The notes under the pieces: generated by a model
Database searches by the model: none
What the model saw: only the letters and a program-made list of their open reading frames with translations
What the model was told of the DNA's origin: nothing
Part shown: positions 29,011 through 38,126 of the stretch, one piece after another
Layout of the letters: each line of letters opens with the position of its first letter
How positions within the stretch are numbered: the stretch's first letter is position 1
From: Limibacter armeniacum
Lineage (GTDB): Bacteria; Bacteroidota; Bacteroidia; Cytophagales; Flammeovirgaceae
DNA: 64,000 bases
NCBI RefSeq assembly: GCF_036880985.1
Contig: NZ_JBAJNO010000001.1
Span: 186,001-250,000 of the forward strand
Direction of reading: 5' to 3'
Made by a program: the position numbers and the translations under genes

Positions 29011-31608
29011 TTAATTTTTTACTGATGCGAATTCAATGTTATCCTGCTTGTTATCCGATTCCTGCAATACGAGTTTCAGCTGGTCCCCTTTCAGTCCGTC
29101 ACTGCTTACCGATACATCTACCTGCCCTTCTTTGCTTCGGATGGATTGCAATACCAGCAAAGCCCTTCCCTGATGGGTTACCAGCTCATTGGTTCTGTGA
29201 AGCTGTACATTTTCCAATGCCCCATTGTCCACGCCCAACAGGCGAACTCCTTCAGGCAGGTTAAAAGTCACTTTTCTTTCTGTATGGCTCACTGGGTTTC
29301 CGGCTGCATCCACAAGCTGTGCTACGACATGTGCTACATCATAGCCGTCAGTCTTAAGGTGTGTACGGTCTGCCACCAATGTCACCCCTACCGGATTGCC
29401 TGCTGTATTCAGGTAAGTCACTTGTGTTTCACCATCCTTGGTGCCGACTGCTTTCAGCTCTCCAGTCTCGAAAGCCACACCCCACTTGTAGATATGGTCC
29501 TCAAACTCATCCAATGTTCTTTTACCCAAGCTTCTGTCGTTGAGGAACAGCTCGATCTCATCGCAGTTAGAGTAGATCTCCACGCTGATCATCTGTCCTT
29601 CAGGGTAATTCCAGTGATTGTTGACCTTATGCCAATTCCAAAGCGCCTGTTTCCATGCATCCGGTTTTTTGGCAACTAATTTCCCTGTGGCAGGATCTAT
29701 TTTGTTGATGGATTTTTCCAATTGCTGTGTAGCGATAAACGTATGTGGCTTATCCGTCCACAGTGTCTTGATCATATGGTAAGAAGGGTTAGGGAAACCC
29801 GCAAAATCAACCATGCCTGAGCCGCTACCCTTTTGTGGCCACGGACCACGGATTTCACCCATATAATGGATACCTGTCCAGAAGAAAGTACCCGCAATAA
29901 ATGGTCTTTCCATAATGGCTTTCCACTCATGGTACTGCGCCAAATTTTCGGTACCCATGATCACCTTGTCTGGGTATAGTTCATGTCCGTAATCATACAG
30001 CACACGACGGTAGCTATAACCCACAATGTCCAGTGATTTGCCGTAGTCAGTCAAGTGGCTTGCTGATGGCAGGATACAGTTGGCGATCACTGGTCTTGTG
30101 GTATCCATTTCCTTGGTCCATTTCACCAGCTTGCTCGCTGTTGTTCCGATATCGTATTTGCCTTTCGGCAAGGTTTCCAATTGCTTTTTGATTTGCTCCG
30201 GCGAGAATGGCGGTTCTGACCAGAAATAGTTGCCGCTCCAGTTCATGTTGTTGAAGAAGCCTGTAGCCGCCTGTGCTCTAGGGTATGTCCACTCAATCTC
30301 ATTACCGATACTCCATTGAAAAATGGAAGGGTGGTTGCGGTGTGCGAGTACTGTATTTTTCAGATCCTGCTCTGCCCATTCCTGAAACTGCAGGGCATAG
30401 CCCTCTGTTACATATTCCTGTTTTCTCTCTTTCTGATTCCAGCGTTTGTCTTTAGGGTTGTCCCACTCATCAAAGAATTCATCCTGCACCAAAAAGCCCA
30501 TTTCATCACAAAGGTCAAGGAACTCCTGAGAACCTGGGTTGTGAGAAATTCTAATCGCGTTACAGCCGCCGTCTTTCAACAGTTGCAGCCTTCTTCTCCA
30601 AACGCCTTTTGGCACTGCCGTTCCAACGAGTCCAGCATCATGGTGAAGACACACGCCCTTGATCTTGCGGTTCTGTCCATTAAGGAAAAACCCTGAATCC
30701 GGATCAAAGCGAATCTCACGAACGCCAAATTTTGTCAGCACTTCCTCCAGTTGCTTTCCTTCATTCAGGATAGTTGTGCGTGCCGTGTACATATAAGGAC
30801 TCTCAATGTCCCAAAGTCTTGGCTTTTTCACGGCTACCTGCACATCAAATGTGTTTTCCGAAGCTGCCGAAAGCTGCTGCTTCTCTTCTGTTTCGGATAC
30901 TACCTGACCTTGTGCGTCCAGTATTTCCGTTTTCAGCGTAAAAGTTTGTCCGGCCTTATATTGATTTGACACCGTAGTGGCTACCTGAACCATTGCCTGC
31001 TCCTCAGAAATTTCAGGGGTTGTTACAAAAGTGCCCCAAACCGGCACATGAAGTTTGTCTGTCACGACCAGTTCCACATTTCGATAGATGCCCGCTCCGG
31101 TATACCAACGGCTGTCCGCATAGCGTGTATGGTCTACTTTTACAGCCAATATGTTTTCTTTTCCATCCTTATTCAGGTAAGGCGTCATGTCAAACTGAAA
31201 CGGCACGTAGCCATAAGGACGTCCGCCAAGTTTCTGTCCGTTCAGGAATACTTCTGAGTGGTTGTATACACCGTCAAAGACGATAAATGCTTTCTGATGA
31301 TCTTCTAAATTGAGGTTAAAATGTTTTCTGTACCAACCGATGCCTCCTCCATAAATATAACCTGTGGCAGGTGCAGTGTTAGCGTTGGCAGTGTCATAAG
31401 GGTGTTCAATGACCCAATCATGTGGCAGATTAAGGCTTTCCCATTGCTGATCATCGAAACTGATTGCAACAGGAGATTGAGCCAAATCCTGTTCCGTCAG
31501 CTTAAATTTCCAGTCAAAATTAAAGTCATTGACTCTCTGCATTGGCTCAGTTTGCTTACTGCAGCTAACGATTAGAAATATTGCAATCAGATAAAAAATT
31601 CTCTTCAT
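29011..31608 (-). CDS. GH2 beta-galactosidase, lipoprotein
   Basis: A lipoprotein signal (IFLIVSC-SK) is followed by the GH2 sandwich domain ([23 protein letters not shown]), an Ig-like domain, and the TIM barrel with [12 protein letters not shown], acid/base E437 (SIGNEIEW) and nucleophile E554 (MGTENLA). C-terminal Ig-like modules (DUF4982-like and Big-type) complete the 865 residues. Family members in agar and porphyran loci remove beta-linked D-galactose from the non-reducing end of agaro-oligosaccharides. It is the first gene of a minus-strand run of at least nine genes down to the GH16 agarase. A CCCCC-type motif lies about 130 bp upstream, so it likely carries the main promoter of the anhydro-galactose operon. 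Confidence 0.9.
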   Translation of the reverse strand: MKRIFYLIAIFLIVSCSKQTEPMQRVNDFNFDWKFKLTEQDLAQSPVAISFDDQQWESLNLPHDWVIEHPYDTANANTAPATGYIYGGGIGWYRKHFNLNLEDHQKAFIVFDGVYNHSEVFLNGQKLGGRPYGYVPFQFDMTPYLNKDGKENILAVKVDHTRYADSRWYTGAGIYRNVELVVTDKLHVPVWGTFVTTPEISEEQAMVQVATTVSNQYKAGQTFTLKTEILDAQGQVVSETEEKQQLSAASENTFDVQVAVKKPRLWDIESPYMYTARTTILNEGKQLEEVLTKFGVREIRFDPDSGFFLNGQNRKIKGVCLHHDAGLVGTAVPKGVWRRRLQLLKDGGCNAIRISHNPGSQEFLDLCDEMGFLVQDEFFDEWDNPKDKRWNQKERKQEYVTEGYALQFQEWAEQDLKNTVLAHRNHPSIFQWSIGNEIEWTYPRAQAATGFFNNMNWSGNYFWSEPPFSPEQIKKQLETLPKGKYDIGTTASKLVKWTKEMDTTRPVIANCILPSASHLTDYGKSLDIVGYSYRRVLYDYGHELYPDKVIMGTENLAQYHEWKAIMERPFIAGTFFWTGIHYMGEIRGPWPQKGSGSGMVDFAGFPNPSYHMIKTLWTDKPHTFIATQQLEKSINKIDPATGKLVAKKPDAWKQALWNWHKVNNHWNYPEGQMISVEIYSNCDEIELFLNDRSLGKRTLDEFEDHIYKWGVAFETGELKAVGTKDGETQVTYLNTAGNPVGVTLVADRTHLKTDGYDVAHVVAQLVDAAGNPVSHTERKVTFNLPEGVRLLGVDNGALENVQLHRTNELVTHQGRALLVLQSIRSKEGQVDVSVSSDGLKGDQLKLVLQESDNKQDNIEFASVKN

Positions 31609-32084
31609 CTCTCTCTTTGGCTAATTATTACGCTTTTAAAAATCCCTTATGATTTCCCCACACAACAGAATCTCCTGATGGATACTGCAACCAAATTACC
31701 CCCCTGAACATTAGGTGTAATGGTATTTTTCATTGAAAAAAAGGGGGGGAATCTGTATTTCAGTTAGTACAGGCAGAACCAATAAAACTTACCCCTATCT
31801 CTTATAACTGTATAGTGTACATTTTATATAAAAGCAGTAGAACCTACCTTAAAGAGGTGAGCATAAAAACATTTCTCACGATTTGGATTTGCTTTAAATA
31901 GCGAAAGGCTATTTGAAGAAAAGAACCTACGCATCAAAAAATTGGGCACCGCTCTGAGGTAAGGCAACTATCTTGGTCGGCTCTTTTCAGTTGGAAAATG
32001 TGATCATAAGGACCCGAGAAGTTGCAAGGATATTCTCAATAACTTACTTCTCGGGTGCTTTGCAACAATTATTGTAAAGTCACC
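31609..32084. other. Upstream region of the GH2 operon, no gene seen
   Basis: These 476 bp contain two CCCCC-type motif matches (31687-31706 and 31736-31754) and a perfect 11-bp inverted repeat, ACCCGAGAAGT (32012-32022) with ACTTCTCGGGT (32046-32056). No convincing coding sequence was found. Confidence 0.6.
31736..31754 (-). promoter_or_regulatory. CCCCC-type upstream motif, GH2/anhydro-galactose operon site
   Basis: Minus-strand reading AGATTCCCCCCCTTTTTTT, about 130 bp before the GH2 start. An oppositely oriented, weaker match (AAATTACCCCCCTGAAC on the plus strand) lies at 31693-31709. Confidence 0.5.
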
Positions 32085-32297
32085 TTAATTTTCAGTCACG
32101 ACCTTTCCGATGGCTTTCCAAATGTGCGTGCGCTGCGCCTGCTTCTTCCAATAAAAATGGTGCTCATTAACGATTGGCTTTAAATGTCCGGCTTCCACAA
32201 TTTTGGCGATAAAACCGTCATCCATTACCACCTGATCAGTGAGAAACTGCGTTTCAATGAACTGAGGAAATTGATGCTGACTGTAACAAAAAGAACG
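32085..32297 (-). pseudogene. C-terminal remnant of a zinc-type quinone oxidoreductase/alcohol dehydrogenase
   Basis: The minus strand between 32297 and the stop at 32085 encodes about 70 residues, including FIAKIVEAGHLKPIVNEHHF and ending RTHIWKAIGKVVTEN. This resembles the terminal part of MDR oxidoreductases (LIEAGKLKPV..., then GKVVI). No start codon or upstream domain remains; a stop precedes the segment. Its head abuts the truncated HxlR remnant. Confidence 0.6.
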
Positions 32298-32464
32298 TTA
32301 AGTTTACAGCTCAAGTCCTTGGAGGAAGACAATCTGATCAGAAGGACGGTTTAGCATAAAAAGCCGCCGTTAAAAGTGGTGTACAATTTGACTGAACTGG
32401 GCAGTAGCTTATTCCGATCGTTCAGTCCATTGCGGATTGGGGAGATTTTGTGGTGGCGAAATAG
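32274..32464 (+). pseudogene. C-terminal remnant of an HxlR-family transcriptional regulator
   Basis: The plus strand encodes LQLKSLEEDNLIRRTV, then a TAG stop at 32352-32354 where the family has tyrosine, then KPPLKVVYNLTELGSSL. After a one-base shift near 32410 it continues as IPIVQSIADWGDFVVAK and stops at 32464. These are the winged-helix wing and C-terminal helix of HxlR/MarR-like regulators. The N-terminal half is missing. There are three independent lesions: truncation, nonsense and frameshift. Confidence 0.75.
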
Positions 32465-32563
32465 ACTTGGTACAGCAAACAACCGCAAAAAACAAGATCG
32501 TTTTTACCTTGAAATATTTTAAACCTCACAAGAGGTATTTTTCAAATCACCTTTTTTCAACTT

Positions 32564-33409
32564 ATGAAAGCTGTTTTAGAAAAAATTCATGTTCCGGAGA
32601 AACAATCCCTGATTGCCTACCATTATGAGAAACCATCTTTTGAGACGCCTTGGCATTTCCATCCGGAACATGAGCTAACCTATATTAAGAAAAGCAGCGG
32701 CATCCGATATGTGGGGAACAGTATGGCTGCTTTTGAAGAGGGTGACTTGGTACTGATTGCCAGTCAGCTTCCTCATTGCTGGAAGAATGATGAACACTAC
32801 CAAAGCACTTCCAAGGCACTTGTCATACAATGGCATACACAACTTTTTCATGATATTCCAGAGCTGCAGGCAATCCATCGGCTACTGAAATTGGCACAAA
32901 GAGGGATCAGCTTTTCTGCTGTCAGTGCCGCCTTGGTGGATAAGATGGAAGAAGTCATAGAGGCTCCTCCTCTCAACAAATACCTGCTGCTGCATGAGAT
33001 TCTTGATGAACTTGCCAACAGAACTGACTACCAGTTATTGGCGGGTGACTCCTATGTGTATGACCATTCTCCTGAAACCTCCAACCGGATCATGAAAGTG
33101 CAGCAATTCGTTCAGCAGCATTACAAGCAGAAAATCATGCTGACGGACATTGCCCATGAATTGCATATGAGTGAGCAGTCTTTCTCAAGGTTCTTTAGCA
33201 AGGTGATGCAGCGCTCATTTTTTATCTACCTGAATGAGTACCGGATCAATATTGCGAGCCGGATGCTACTGGAAACCGATAGGCAAGTGGCTGAAATCGG
33301 ATTTGAATGTGGCTATGAGAGTTTGCCATTCTTTTATAAACAGTTCAAGAAATTCAAGCATTGCTCTCCACTTGTTTTCCGGAAAATGTTTAGCAAAGCA
33401 CAGCATTAA
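32564..33409 (+). CDS. AraC-family transcriptional regulator with cupin sensor domain
   Basis: The 281-residue protein has an N-terminal cupin (HFHPEHELTYIKKSSGIRYVG, then EEGDLVLIASQLPHCW). The C-terminal pair of helix-turn-helix motifs begins at about residue 185 (QQHYKQKIMLTDIAHELHMS, FSRFFSKVMQRSFFIYLNEY, AEIGFECGYESLPFFYKQFK). Such regulators usually sense a sugar or sugar derivative. It lies 185 bp upstream of, and on the same strand as, the ferredoxin reductase/oxygenase operon and is the obvious local regulator. It could be sensing 6-O-methyl-galactose or galactose, an inference from position only. Confidence 0.88.
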   Translation: MKAVLEKIHVPEKQSLIAYHYEKPSFETPWHFHPEHELTYIKKSSGIRYVGNSMAAFEEGDLVLIASQLPHCWKNDEHYQSTSKALVIQWHTQLFHDIPELQAIHRLLKLAQRGISFSAVSAALVDKMEEVIEAPPLNKYLLLHEILDELANRTDYQLLAGDSYVYDHSPETSNRIMKVQQFVQQHYKQKIMLTDIAHELHMSEQSFSRFFSKVMQRSFFIYLNEYRINIASRMLLETDRQVAEIGFECGYESLPFFYKQFKKFKHCSPLVFRKMFSKAQH

Positions 33410-33594
33410 TAGAAATTGAATTTAATCATCTATTCCACTACATTTTTGATCAAAATTATAATACGAAATACAGAATAGATTACTTTTTAGCCAAAATAAA
33501 GGAAGATTACGACCCTTCAGTAGCGCAATTTTGCATGAATACCCAACCAAAATTGGGCAAGATCATCTCGTAACTGAAACACACAACATGCGCT

Positions 33595-34665
33595 ATGGAG
33601 CTGGAAGTCGTAAATATAGAAGCACTGACAGAGGATTGTAAGGCTTTTTATTTTGCTGTGCCTAAAGGGAAAATCCCGTTCAAGGCTGGGCAATTCCTCA
33701 CCTTTGTCCTGAAAATCAACCAAGAAGAAATCAGAAGGTCTTACTCTATCTGCACCGCAGAAGAAACCGATCCTTTTATAGGAGTGGCAGTCAAAAGAGT
33801 AAAAGGAGGGCTAGTCTCCAACTACCTGAATGACCACATCAACATTGGAGACAAGCTAAAAATAGAGGCTCCCGCCGGTCAGTTTGTCTACGAGCCAGAC
33901 AAGGAAGTGACGCCTGAAGTACTGCTTATTGCCGGTGGCAGTGGCATTACCCCTATGCTTTCCATTATCAAAACTGCCCTTTACCAGCACCCGACCAAGC
34001 GGCTGTCCCTTTTATATGTCAACCGTTCTGAAGCTGATATCATCTTCTATAAGGCTCTGAAGCAGTTAGAGCATCAGTTCCCTGACCGCTTGAAAATTGT
34101 GCATTACCTGAATGAAGCGCATAAAGGAAGTGTCATCGTAGAAAAGAAACTCTTTGGACTTTTCAACAGCAAGTCGTTCAACAAAGATGGGTTTATCACC
34201 ACTGCAAAAGCCCAAGAAATCATCACCAGTTTCTCACTTTCCAATCAGACGCCTGTGTACCTGTGTGGTCCAATCGGATTGATGAATATCATGGAGGAAA
34301 GCCTCCAACACATGGGATTTCAGCAGCTCCGTAAAGAACATTTTGTATCCAACCTTACGCCTTCCAATGTCAAAGTCCCCTCCAATGCAATTGGAAAGGC
34401 GACTATAACCGTGCGCCTGAATGGTAAAAAGCAACAGTTTGACGTCTTGAAAGGGCAATCCATTCTTGAAGGGGCTGTCTTATCGGGCATCGACTTGCCG
34501 CATTCCTGCAAGCAGGGCAACTGTACTGCCTGCTACGGAGTCTGTACTTCCGGCGATGTAGCCATGATCACGGACGAAGCACTGACAGATGAAGAGTTGG
34601 CAGAAGGCGGCATCCTTGCCTGTGTTGGTTACCCAACCACCAAAAAAGTAAGTATCAAACTATAA
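33595..34665 (+). CDS. FAD/[2Fe-2S] ferredoxin-NAD(P)H reductase (MocF/PaaE-like)
   Basis: The 356-residue electron-transfer protein has three parts. An FAD-binding barrel carries RRSYSIC at residues 47-53. An NAD(P)-binding domain has AGGSGITPM near residue 113 and VYLCGPIGLMN. A C-terminal plant-type ferredoxin domain has the cluster cysteines SCKQGNCTACYGVC plus a later LACVG cysteine. It would pass electrons from NAD(P)H to the Rieske domain of the next gene's product, 13 bp downstream. The order reductase, then oxygenase-Rieske, corresponds to MocF with MocD/MocE of the rhizopine demethylase. Phenylacetyl-CoA epoxidase reductase has the same architecture, but its partner subunits are absent here. 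Confidence 0.88.
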   Translation: MELEVVNIEALTEDCKAFYFAVPKGKIPFKAGQFLTFVLKINQEEIRRSYSICTAEETDPFIGVAVKRVKGGLVSNYLNDHINIGDKLKIEAPAGQFVYEPDKEVTPEVLLIAGGSGITPMLSIIKTALYQHPTKRLSLLYVNRSEADIIFYKALKQLEHQFPDRLKIVHYLNEAHKGSVIVEKKLFGLFNSKSFNKDGFITTAKAQEIITSFSLSNQTPVYLCGPIGLMNIMEESLQHMGFQQLRKEHFVSNLTPSNVKVPSNAIGKATITVRLNGKKQQFDVLKGQSILEGAVLSGIDLPHSCKQGNCTACYGVCTSGDVAMITDEALTDEELAEGGILACVGYPTTKKVSIKL

Positions 34666-34678
34666 AACGATTATCAAG

Positions 34679-36115
34679 ATGGTAAACCCTCAAGACTATA
34701 TACAGGAAGCCCCGTGGGCAAAAGTTGACATGCCTCGAAACGAATTCAGGCAGTTTATGCAGAAAAACAACCTTTATGGTATCCTCAATACCTTGTTGTG
34801 GATCATCTCCCTATTCGGGACGGGGTATTTGGCTTATTTATCTTTAGACTCCTATTGGGTGATTCCTGCCTTTTTCCTTTATGGCGTGATGTACTGTGCC
34901 TGTGATGCCCGTTGGCATGAAAGCTCCCACGGCACTGTTTTCAAAACTCCTTGGATGAACACCGCACTTTGTTTTATTGCTACCGCAATGCAACAAAGAG
35001 ATATTATTTTTACAAACTGGTCCCATGTCAGGCATCATTCCTATACCATAATCAATGATATCGATCCTGAAATTACGGTCACCAGACCACCTACTTTTTG
35101 GGAACATTTCCTTAACTTTTTCAGTTTGGGCGAGTCCAAGTACTATATTCCTGTTTTGGTCAAACATGCTTTCGGAATCGTCAGCGAGGATGCCCGAAAA
35201 TTTGTCCCTGAAGAAGAATATAACCGTATGTTCTGGTGGGCAAGAGCCAGCCTGCTGCTGAATCTTATCCCCATCATCGTGGCTGGTTTAACACAATCAT
35301 GGCTTCCTTTGCTGTTTGTCGGACCGCTTCCGAAGATGTACGGCAATATTATCCAGCGTTCGTTTGTGCTTGCCCAACACGCAGGACTTGATGAGGACGT
35401 GTGGGATCACCGCAAAAACTCAAGAACCATTCTGGTTAACCCATTTTTCGGTTTTCTATTTATGAATATGCAATACCATGTGGAGCATCATATGTATCCA
35501 CTGATGCCATTCCACCAGTTGCCTCGCTTTCATAGACGGGTACAGGACCAAATGCCGAAGCCATACAAAGGCATGATCGAGGTTTACCGCGAAATGATTC
35601 CTGCCCTGATCAAGCAAAGTAAAGACACCACTTATTTTATTGACCGTAAGGTACCGGGTGCAGAAGAACCCCAAAAGGTTGTCCGCATCAAGGAGATGGA
35701 AGCTTCAAGTGCCATGATCCCTATGGCTGCCAAAGGAGCGGAAACCGTTATGGCCAATCAGACAACTTCTGCTGTGCCTGAAGAATTGGAGTGGCATGCT
35801 GTGACTTCGGTAAAAGACCTTGCGTCCAATGATGTCATCAATGTCAAAATTGAAGGAACTGATTATGCCATTGTCCATACGGATAAGGGCGAATATTATA
35901 GCGTCAGCGGCATCTGTACCCATGAACATGCCTATATGGCTGATGGTGTAGTGGAAAGCTGTACCATTTCATGTCCGAAACACAACTCCAAATTTGATTT
36001 GAAGACCGGCAACGCACTGAACAGACCTGCTAAAAAAGCCTTGAAAACCTATCCGGTAAAAGTGGAAGATGGACAGGTTCTGATAGGATTGGCAGCCGAA
36101 ACGATTAAGTCATAA
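34679..36115 (+). CDS. Membrane di-iron oxygenase (MocD-like) fused to a Rieske ferredoxin (MocE-like); predicted sugar O-demethylase
   Basis: Residues 1-320 form a fatty-acid-desaturase-type membrane domain with hydrophobic pairs at about 35-75 and 190-225. Three histidine boxes are present: H80-ESS-H84, H116-VR-HH120 and H267-VE-HH271. The HAGLDEDVWDHRKNSRT stretch resembles the rhizopine-oxygenase (MocD) subgroup. After a ~50-residue linker, residues 365-470 form a Rieske domain with C413-x-H415 and C432-x2-H435. MocD and MocE are separate proteins in rhizobia; here they are one chain. With the reductase upstream it should be a complete monooxygenase. An alcohol dehydrogenase and an esterase follow. 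In an agar locus, 6-O-methyl-D-galactose is the likely substrate; a lipid desaturase role is the main alternative. Confidence 0.85.
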   Translation: MVNPQDYIQEAPWAKVDMPRNEFRQFMQKNNLYGILNTLLWIISLFGTGYLAYLSLDSYWVIPAFFLYGVMYCACDARWHESSHGTVFKTPWMNTALCFIATAMQQRDIIFTNWSHVRHHSYTIINDIDPEITVTRPPTFWEHFLNFFSLGESKYYIPVLVKHAFGIVSEDARKFVPEEEYNRMFWWARASLLLNLIPIIVAGLTQSWLPLLFVGPLPKMYGNIIQRSFVLAQHAGLDEDVWDHRKNSRTILVNPFFGFLFMNMQYHVEHHMYPLMPFHQLPRFHRRVQDQMPKPYKGMIEVYREMIPALIKQSKDTTYFIDRKVPGAEEPQKVVRIKEMEASSAMIPMAAKGAETVMANQTTSAVPEELEWHAVTSVKDLASNDVINVKIEGTDYAIVHTDKGEYYSVSGICTHEHAYMADGVVESCTISCPKHNSKFDLKTGNALNRPAKKALKTYPVKVEDGQVLIGLAAETIKS

Positions 36116-36139
36116 AAACTAACAGCAAGAAGAATTAAG

Positions 36140-37258
36140 ATGAGCATACAAGCAAAAGCCGCCATTGCAGATGGAAAAGGAGGGTTCGTCATCGACATCA
36201 TAGAAGTAGGTGACCCAATGCCCGATGAAATTTTGGTCAAGGTAAAAGCTACAGGGCTTTGCCATACTGACCATGATTCCCTCTCATGGGGGAAACCCAT
36301 TGTTTTAGGACATGAAGGAGCTGGCGTTGTCGAAAAAGTAGGAAAGGAAGTCCGTGATTTCAAAATCGGTGACAAAGTGATCCTGAATTGGGCAACTCCT
36401 TGTCTGCAATGTTTCCAATGTCAGGAAGGGAATCAGCATATCTGTGAACAAAATTCTCCTGTCACCGCCGGTGGTAATGGCTATACACCCGGACACGCCC
36501 ACTTGGAAGGTACCAAATGGAAAGGTGAAACAATCGAACGGTCTTTTAATCTCGGCACCCTCTCAGAATATACCCTTGTCAAAGCATCTGCCTGTATCAA
36601 ACTGGAAAGTGAAATGCCGTTCAGCTCTGCCAGCGTGATCAGTTGCGGTGTGATGACCGGCTATGGGTCTGTGGTCAATTCAGCTAAGCTTCAGGCAGGC
36701 AGCTCTGCAGTTGTACTCGGCACGGGTGGCGTCGGTTTGAATGTGATTCAAGGCGCCCGAATTGCCGGTGCTGCCATGATCATCGCCGTTGACATTAACC
36801 CTGATCGATTGGAAATGGCTACCCGATTTGGCGCCACCCATACCCTCTTGGCAGATCCGAATGACAAGGGATTGCTTAATACAGCTCGTGAGGTAAAAGA
36901 AATGACCAATGGCAGAGGGGCTGACTATGCTTTTGAGTGTACTGCCATTCCTGCGTTGGGAGCGGCTCCACTCGCCATGATCAGAAATGCGGGAACTGCG
37001 GTACAGGTAAGTGGGATTGAAGAAGAAATCACCATTGACATGCGCCTTTTTGAATGGGATAAAATCTATATCAACCCATTGTATGGAAAATGCAGACCAC
37101 AGATTGACTTTCCCAAACTTGTATCACTGTATAATAAGGGTACACTGATGCTCGATGAAATGATCACCAATACCTATCCTCTGGAAGAACTTCAATTGGC
37201 ATTGGAAGATATGCTGGCAGGAAAAAATGCAAAAGGCGTAATTTTATTGGAAGCATGA
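36140..37258 (+). CDS. Zinc-dependent class III-like alcohol dehydrogenase, predicted formaldehyde detoxification
   Basis: This 372-residue MDR enzyme resembles S-(hydroxymethyl)thiol/class III alcohol dehydrogenases. The catalytic-zinc residues are in GLCHTDHDSLSW and LGHEGAGVVEKVG. The structural-zinc cluster is CLQCFQCQEGNQHIC, and the Rossmann motif is GTGGVGLNVIQGARIAGA. Class III enzymes oxidise the thiol adduct of formaldehyde. Oxidative O-demethylation by the preceding oxygenase would release formaldehyde, and dehydrogenases next to the P450 demethylase in other marine Bacteroidota have been linked to formaldehyde removal. The stop overlaps the esterase start by 4 bp (ATGA). Direct oxidation of another alcohol cannot be excluded. 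Confidence 0.8.
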   Translation: MSIQAKAAIADGKGGFVIDIIEVGDPMPDEILVKVKATGLCHTDHDSLSWGKPIVLGHEGAGVVEKVGKEVRDFKIGDKVILNWATPCLQCFQCQEGNQHICEQNSPVTAGGNGYTPGHAHLEGTKWKGETIERSFNLGTLSEYTLVKASACIKLESEMPFSSASVISCGVMTGYGSVVNSAKLQAGSSAVVLGTGGVGLNVIQGARIAGAAMIIAVDINPDRLEMATRFGATHTLLADPNDKGLLNTAREVKEMTNGRGADYAFECTAIPALGAAPLAMIRNAGTAVQVSGIEEEITIDMRLFEWDKIYINPLYGKCRPQIDFPKLVSLYNKGTLMLDEMITNTYPLEELQLALEDMLAGKNAKGVILLEA

Positions 37259-38061
37259 GCAATTCATCATTCAGAACAACAGAACGCTCCATGCCGAAGT
37301 TTGAAAGGGAAAACCTTCGGTTTATCACTGTTAAGTCCAGACATTTGCAAGGGCGTGGAGATATTTGCGTATTTGTACCCCAAGATGTAAAGGAAGAAAA
37401 CTTGCCTATCGCAATCCTGCTGCATGGAGTTTATGGAAGTGCATGGGTCTGGTCTTTCTTGGGAGGCGCACACCTGACTGCCCAACAAATGATAGAGGAA
37501 GGACGCATCCGACCGATGGTACTTGCTATGCCTTCTGACGGACTTTGGGGTGACGGATCTGGATACCTGAAGCACCACAGCGGACAGGACTTTGAAAAAT
37601 GGATCGTGGAAGATGTCGTACAAGCGGTCAGAGAGAATATTTCTTGTACCTCTTCCTCTTCGCCCCTTTTTATTGGAGGGCTTTCCATGGGAGGATTTGG
37701 TGCACTGAAATTAGGTTCCAAATACGGGCATTTGTTCAAAGGCATTTCTGCCCATAGCGCTATCACGGAAGTTGAACAAATGCAGCTGTTTGTAGAAGAG
37801 CCACTGGAAAATTACCGTCAACACGAGCGGTCTGACGAAGATGTCTTGACCAGCATACGCCAAAGTCCTCAATTGCCTGCGCTCCGATTTGATTGCGGCA
37901 CGTCAGATGAACTGATTGACTTTAACAGGCACTTGCATAAGCAACTGATCGATCACAATATCGAACACCAATACGAGGAATTTGATGGCGGGCATCAATG
38001 GGAATATTGGCAGCTACACCTTCAGGATTCACTCTGCTTTTTTGATCGCCTGCTGCCTTAA
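37255..38061 (+). CDS. Esterase D-like alpha/beta hydrolase, possible S-formylthiol hydrolase
   Basis: The 268-residue protein is an esterase-D/S-formylglutathione-hydrolase-like alpha/beta hydrolase. It shows LPIAILLHGVYGSAWVW (oxyanion region), the nucleophile elbow GLSMGGFGALKLG and a C-terminal GGHQWEYW with the catalytic histidine. No signal peptide is seen, so it is cytoplasmic. It is translationally coupled to the dehydrogenase. That pairing parallels the two-step thiol-dependent formaldehyde pathway ending in formate. A carbohydrate esterase role is possible but less fitting for a cytoplasmic protein. It is the last gene of the operon, 32 bp before a strong terminator. Confidence 0.75.
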   Translation: MSNSSFRTTERSMPKFERENLRFITVKSRHLQGRGDICVFVPQDVKEENLPIAILLHGVYGSAWVWSFLGGAHLTAQQMIEEGRIRPMVLAMPSDGLWGDGSGYLKHHSGQDFEKWIVEDVVQAVRENISCTSSSSPLFIGGLSMGGFGALKLGSKYGHLFKGISAHSAITEVEQMQLFVEEPLENYRQHERSDEDVLTSIRQSPQLPALRFDCGTSDELIDFNRHLHKQLIDHNIEHQYEEFDGGHQWEYWQLHLQDSLCFFDRLLP

Positions 38062-38092
38062 AGCTTTGTCAACGATATTATTCATTCAAAAT

Positions 38093-38126
38093 AAAAGGGG
38101 TAAGCTTGTTTAAGCTTACCCCTTTT
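38093..38126. terminator. Strong bidirectional terminator
   Basis: A perfect 15-bp stem, AAAAGGGGTAAGCTT (38093-38107) and AAGCTTACCCCTTTT (38112-38126), has a 4-nt loop. It ends the oxygenase operon and could also stop the opposing sulfatase transcript. Confidence 0.9.

Noticed and set aside
32437-32628. Short open frame running into the AraC gene start
   Set aside because: It lies across the HxlR remnant and the AraC start in other frames, and its sequence matches nothing; treated as a shadow.
33595-38061. P450-type 6-O-methyl-galactose demethylase
   Set aside because: I looked for a heme-cysteine loop (FxxGxxxCxG) in this operon and did not find it; the oxygenase has di-iron histidine boxes instead.
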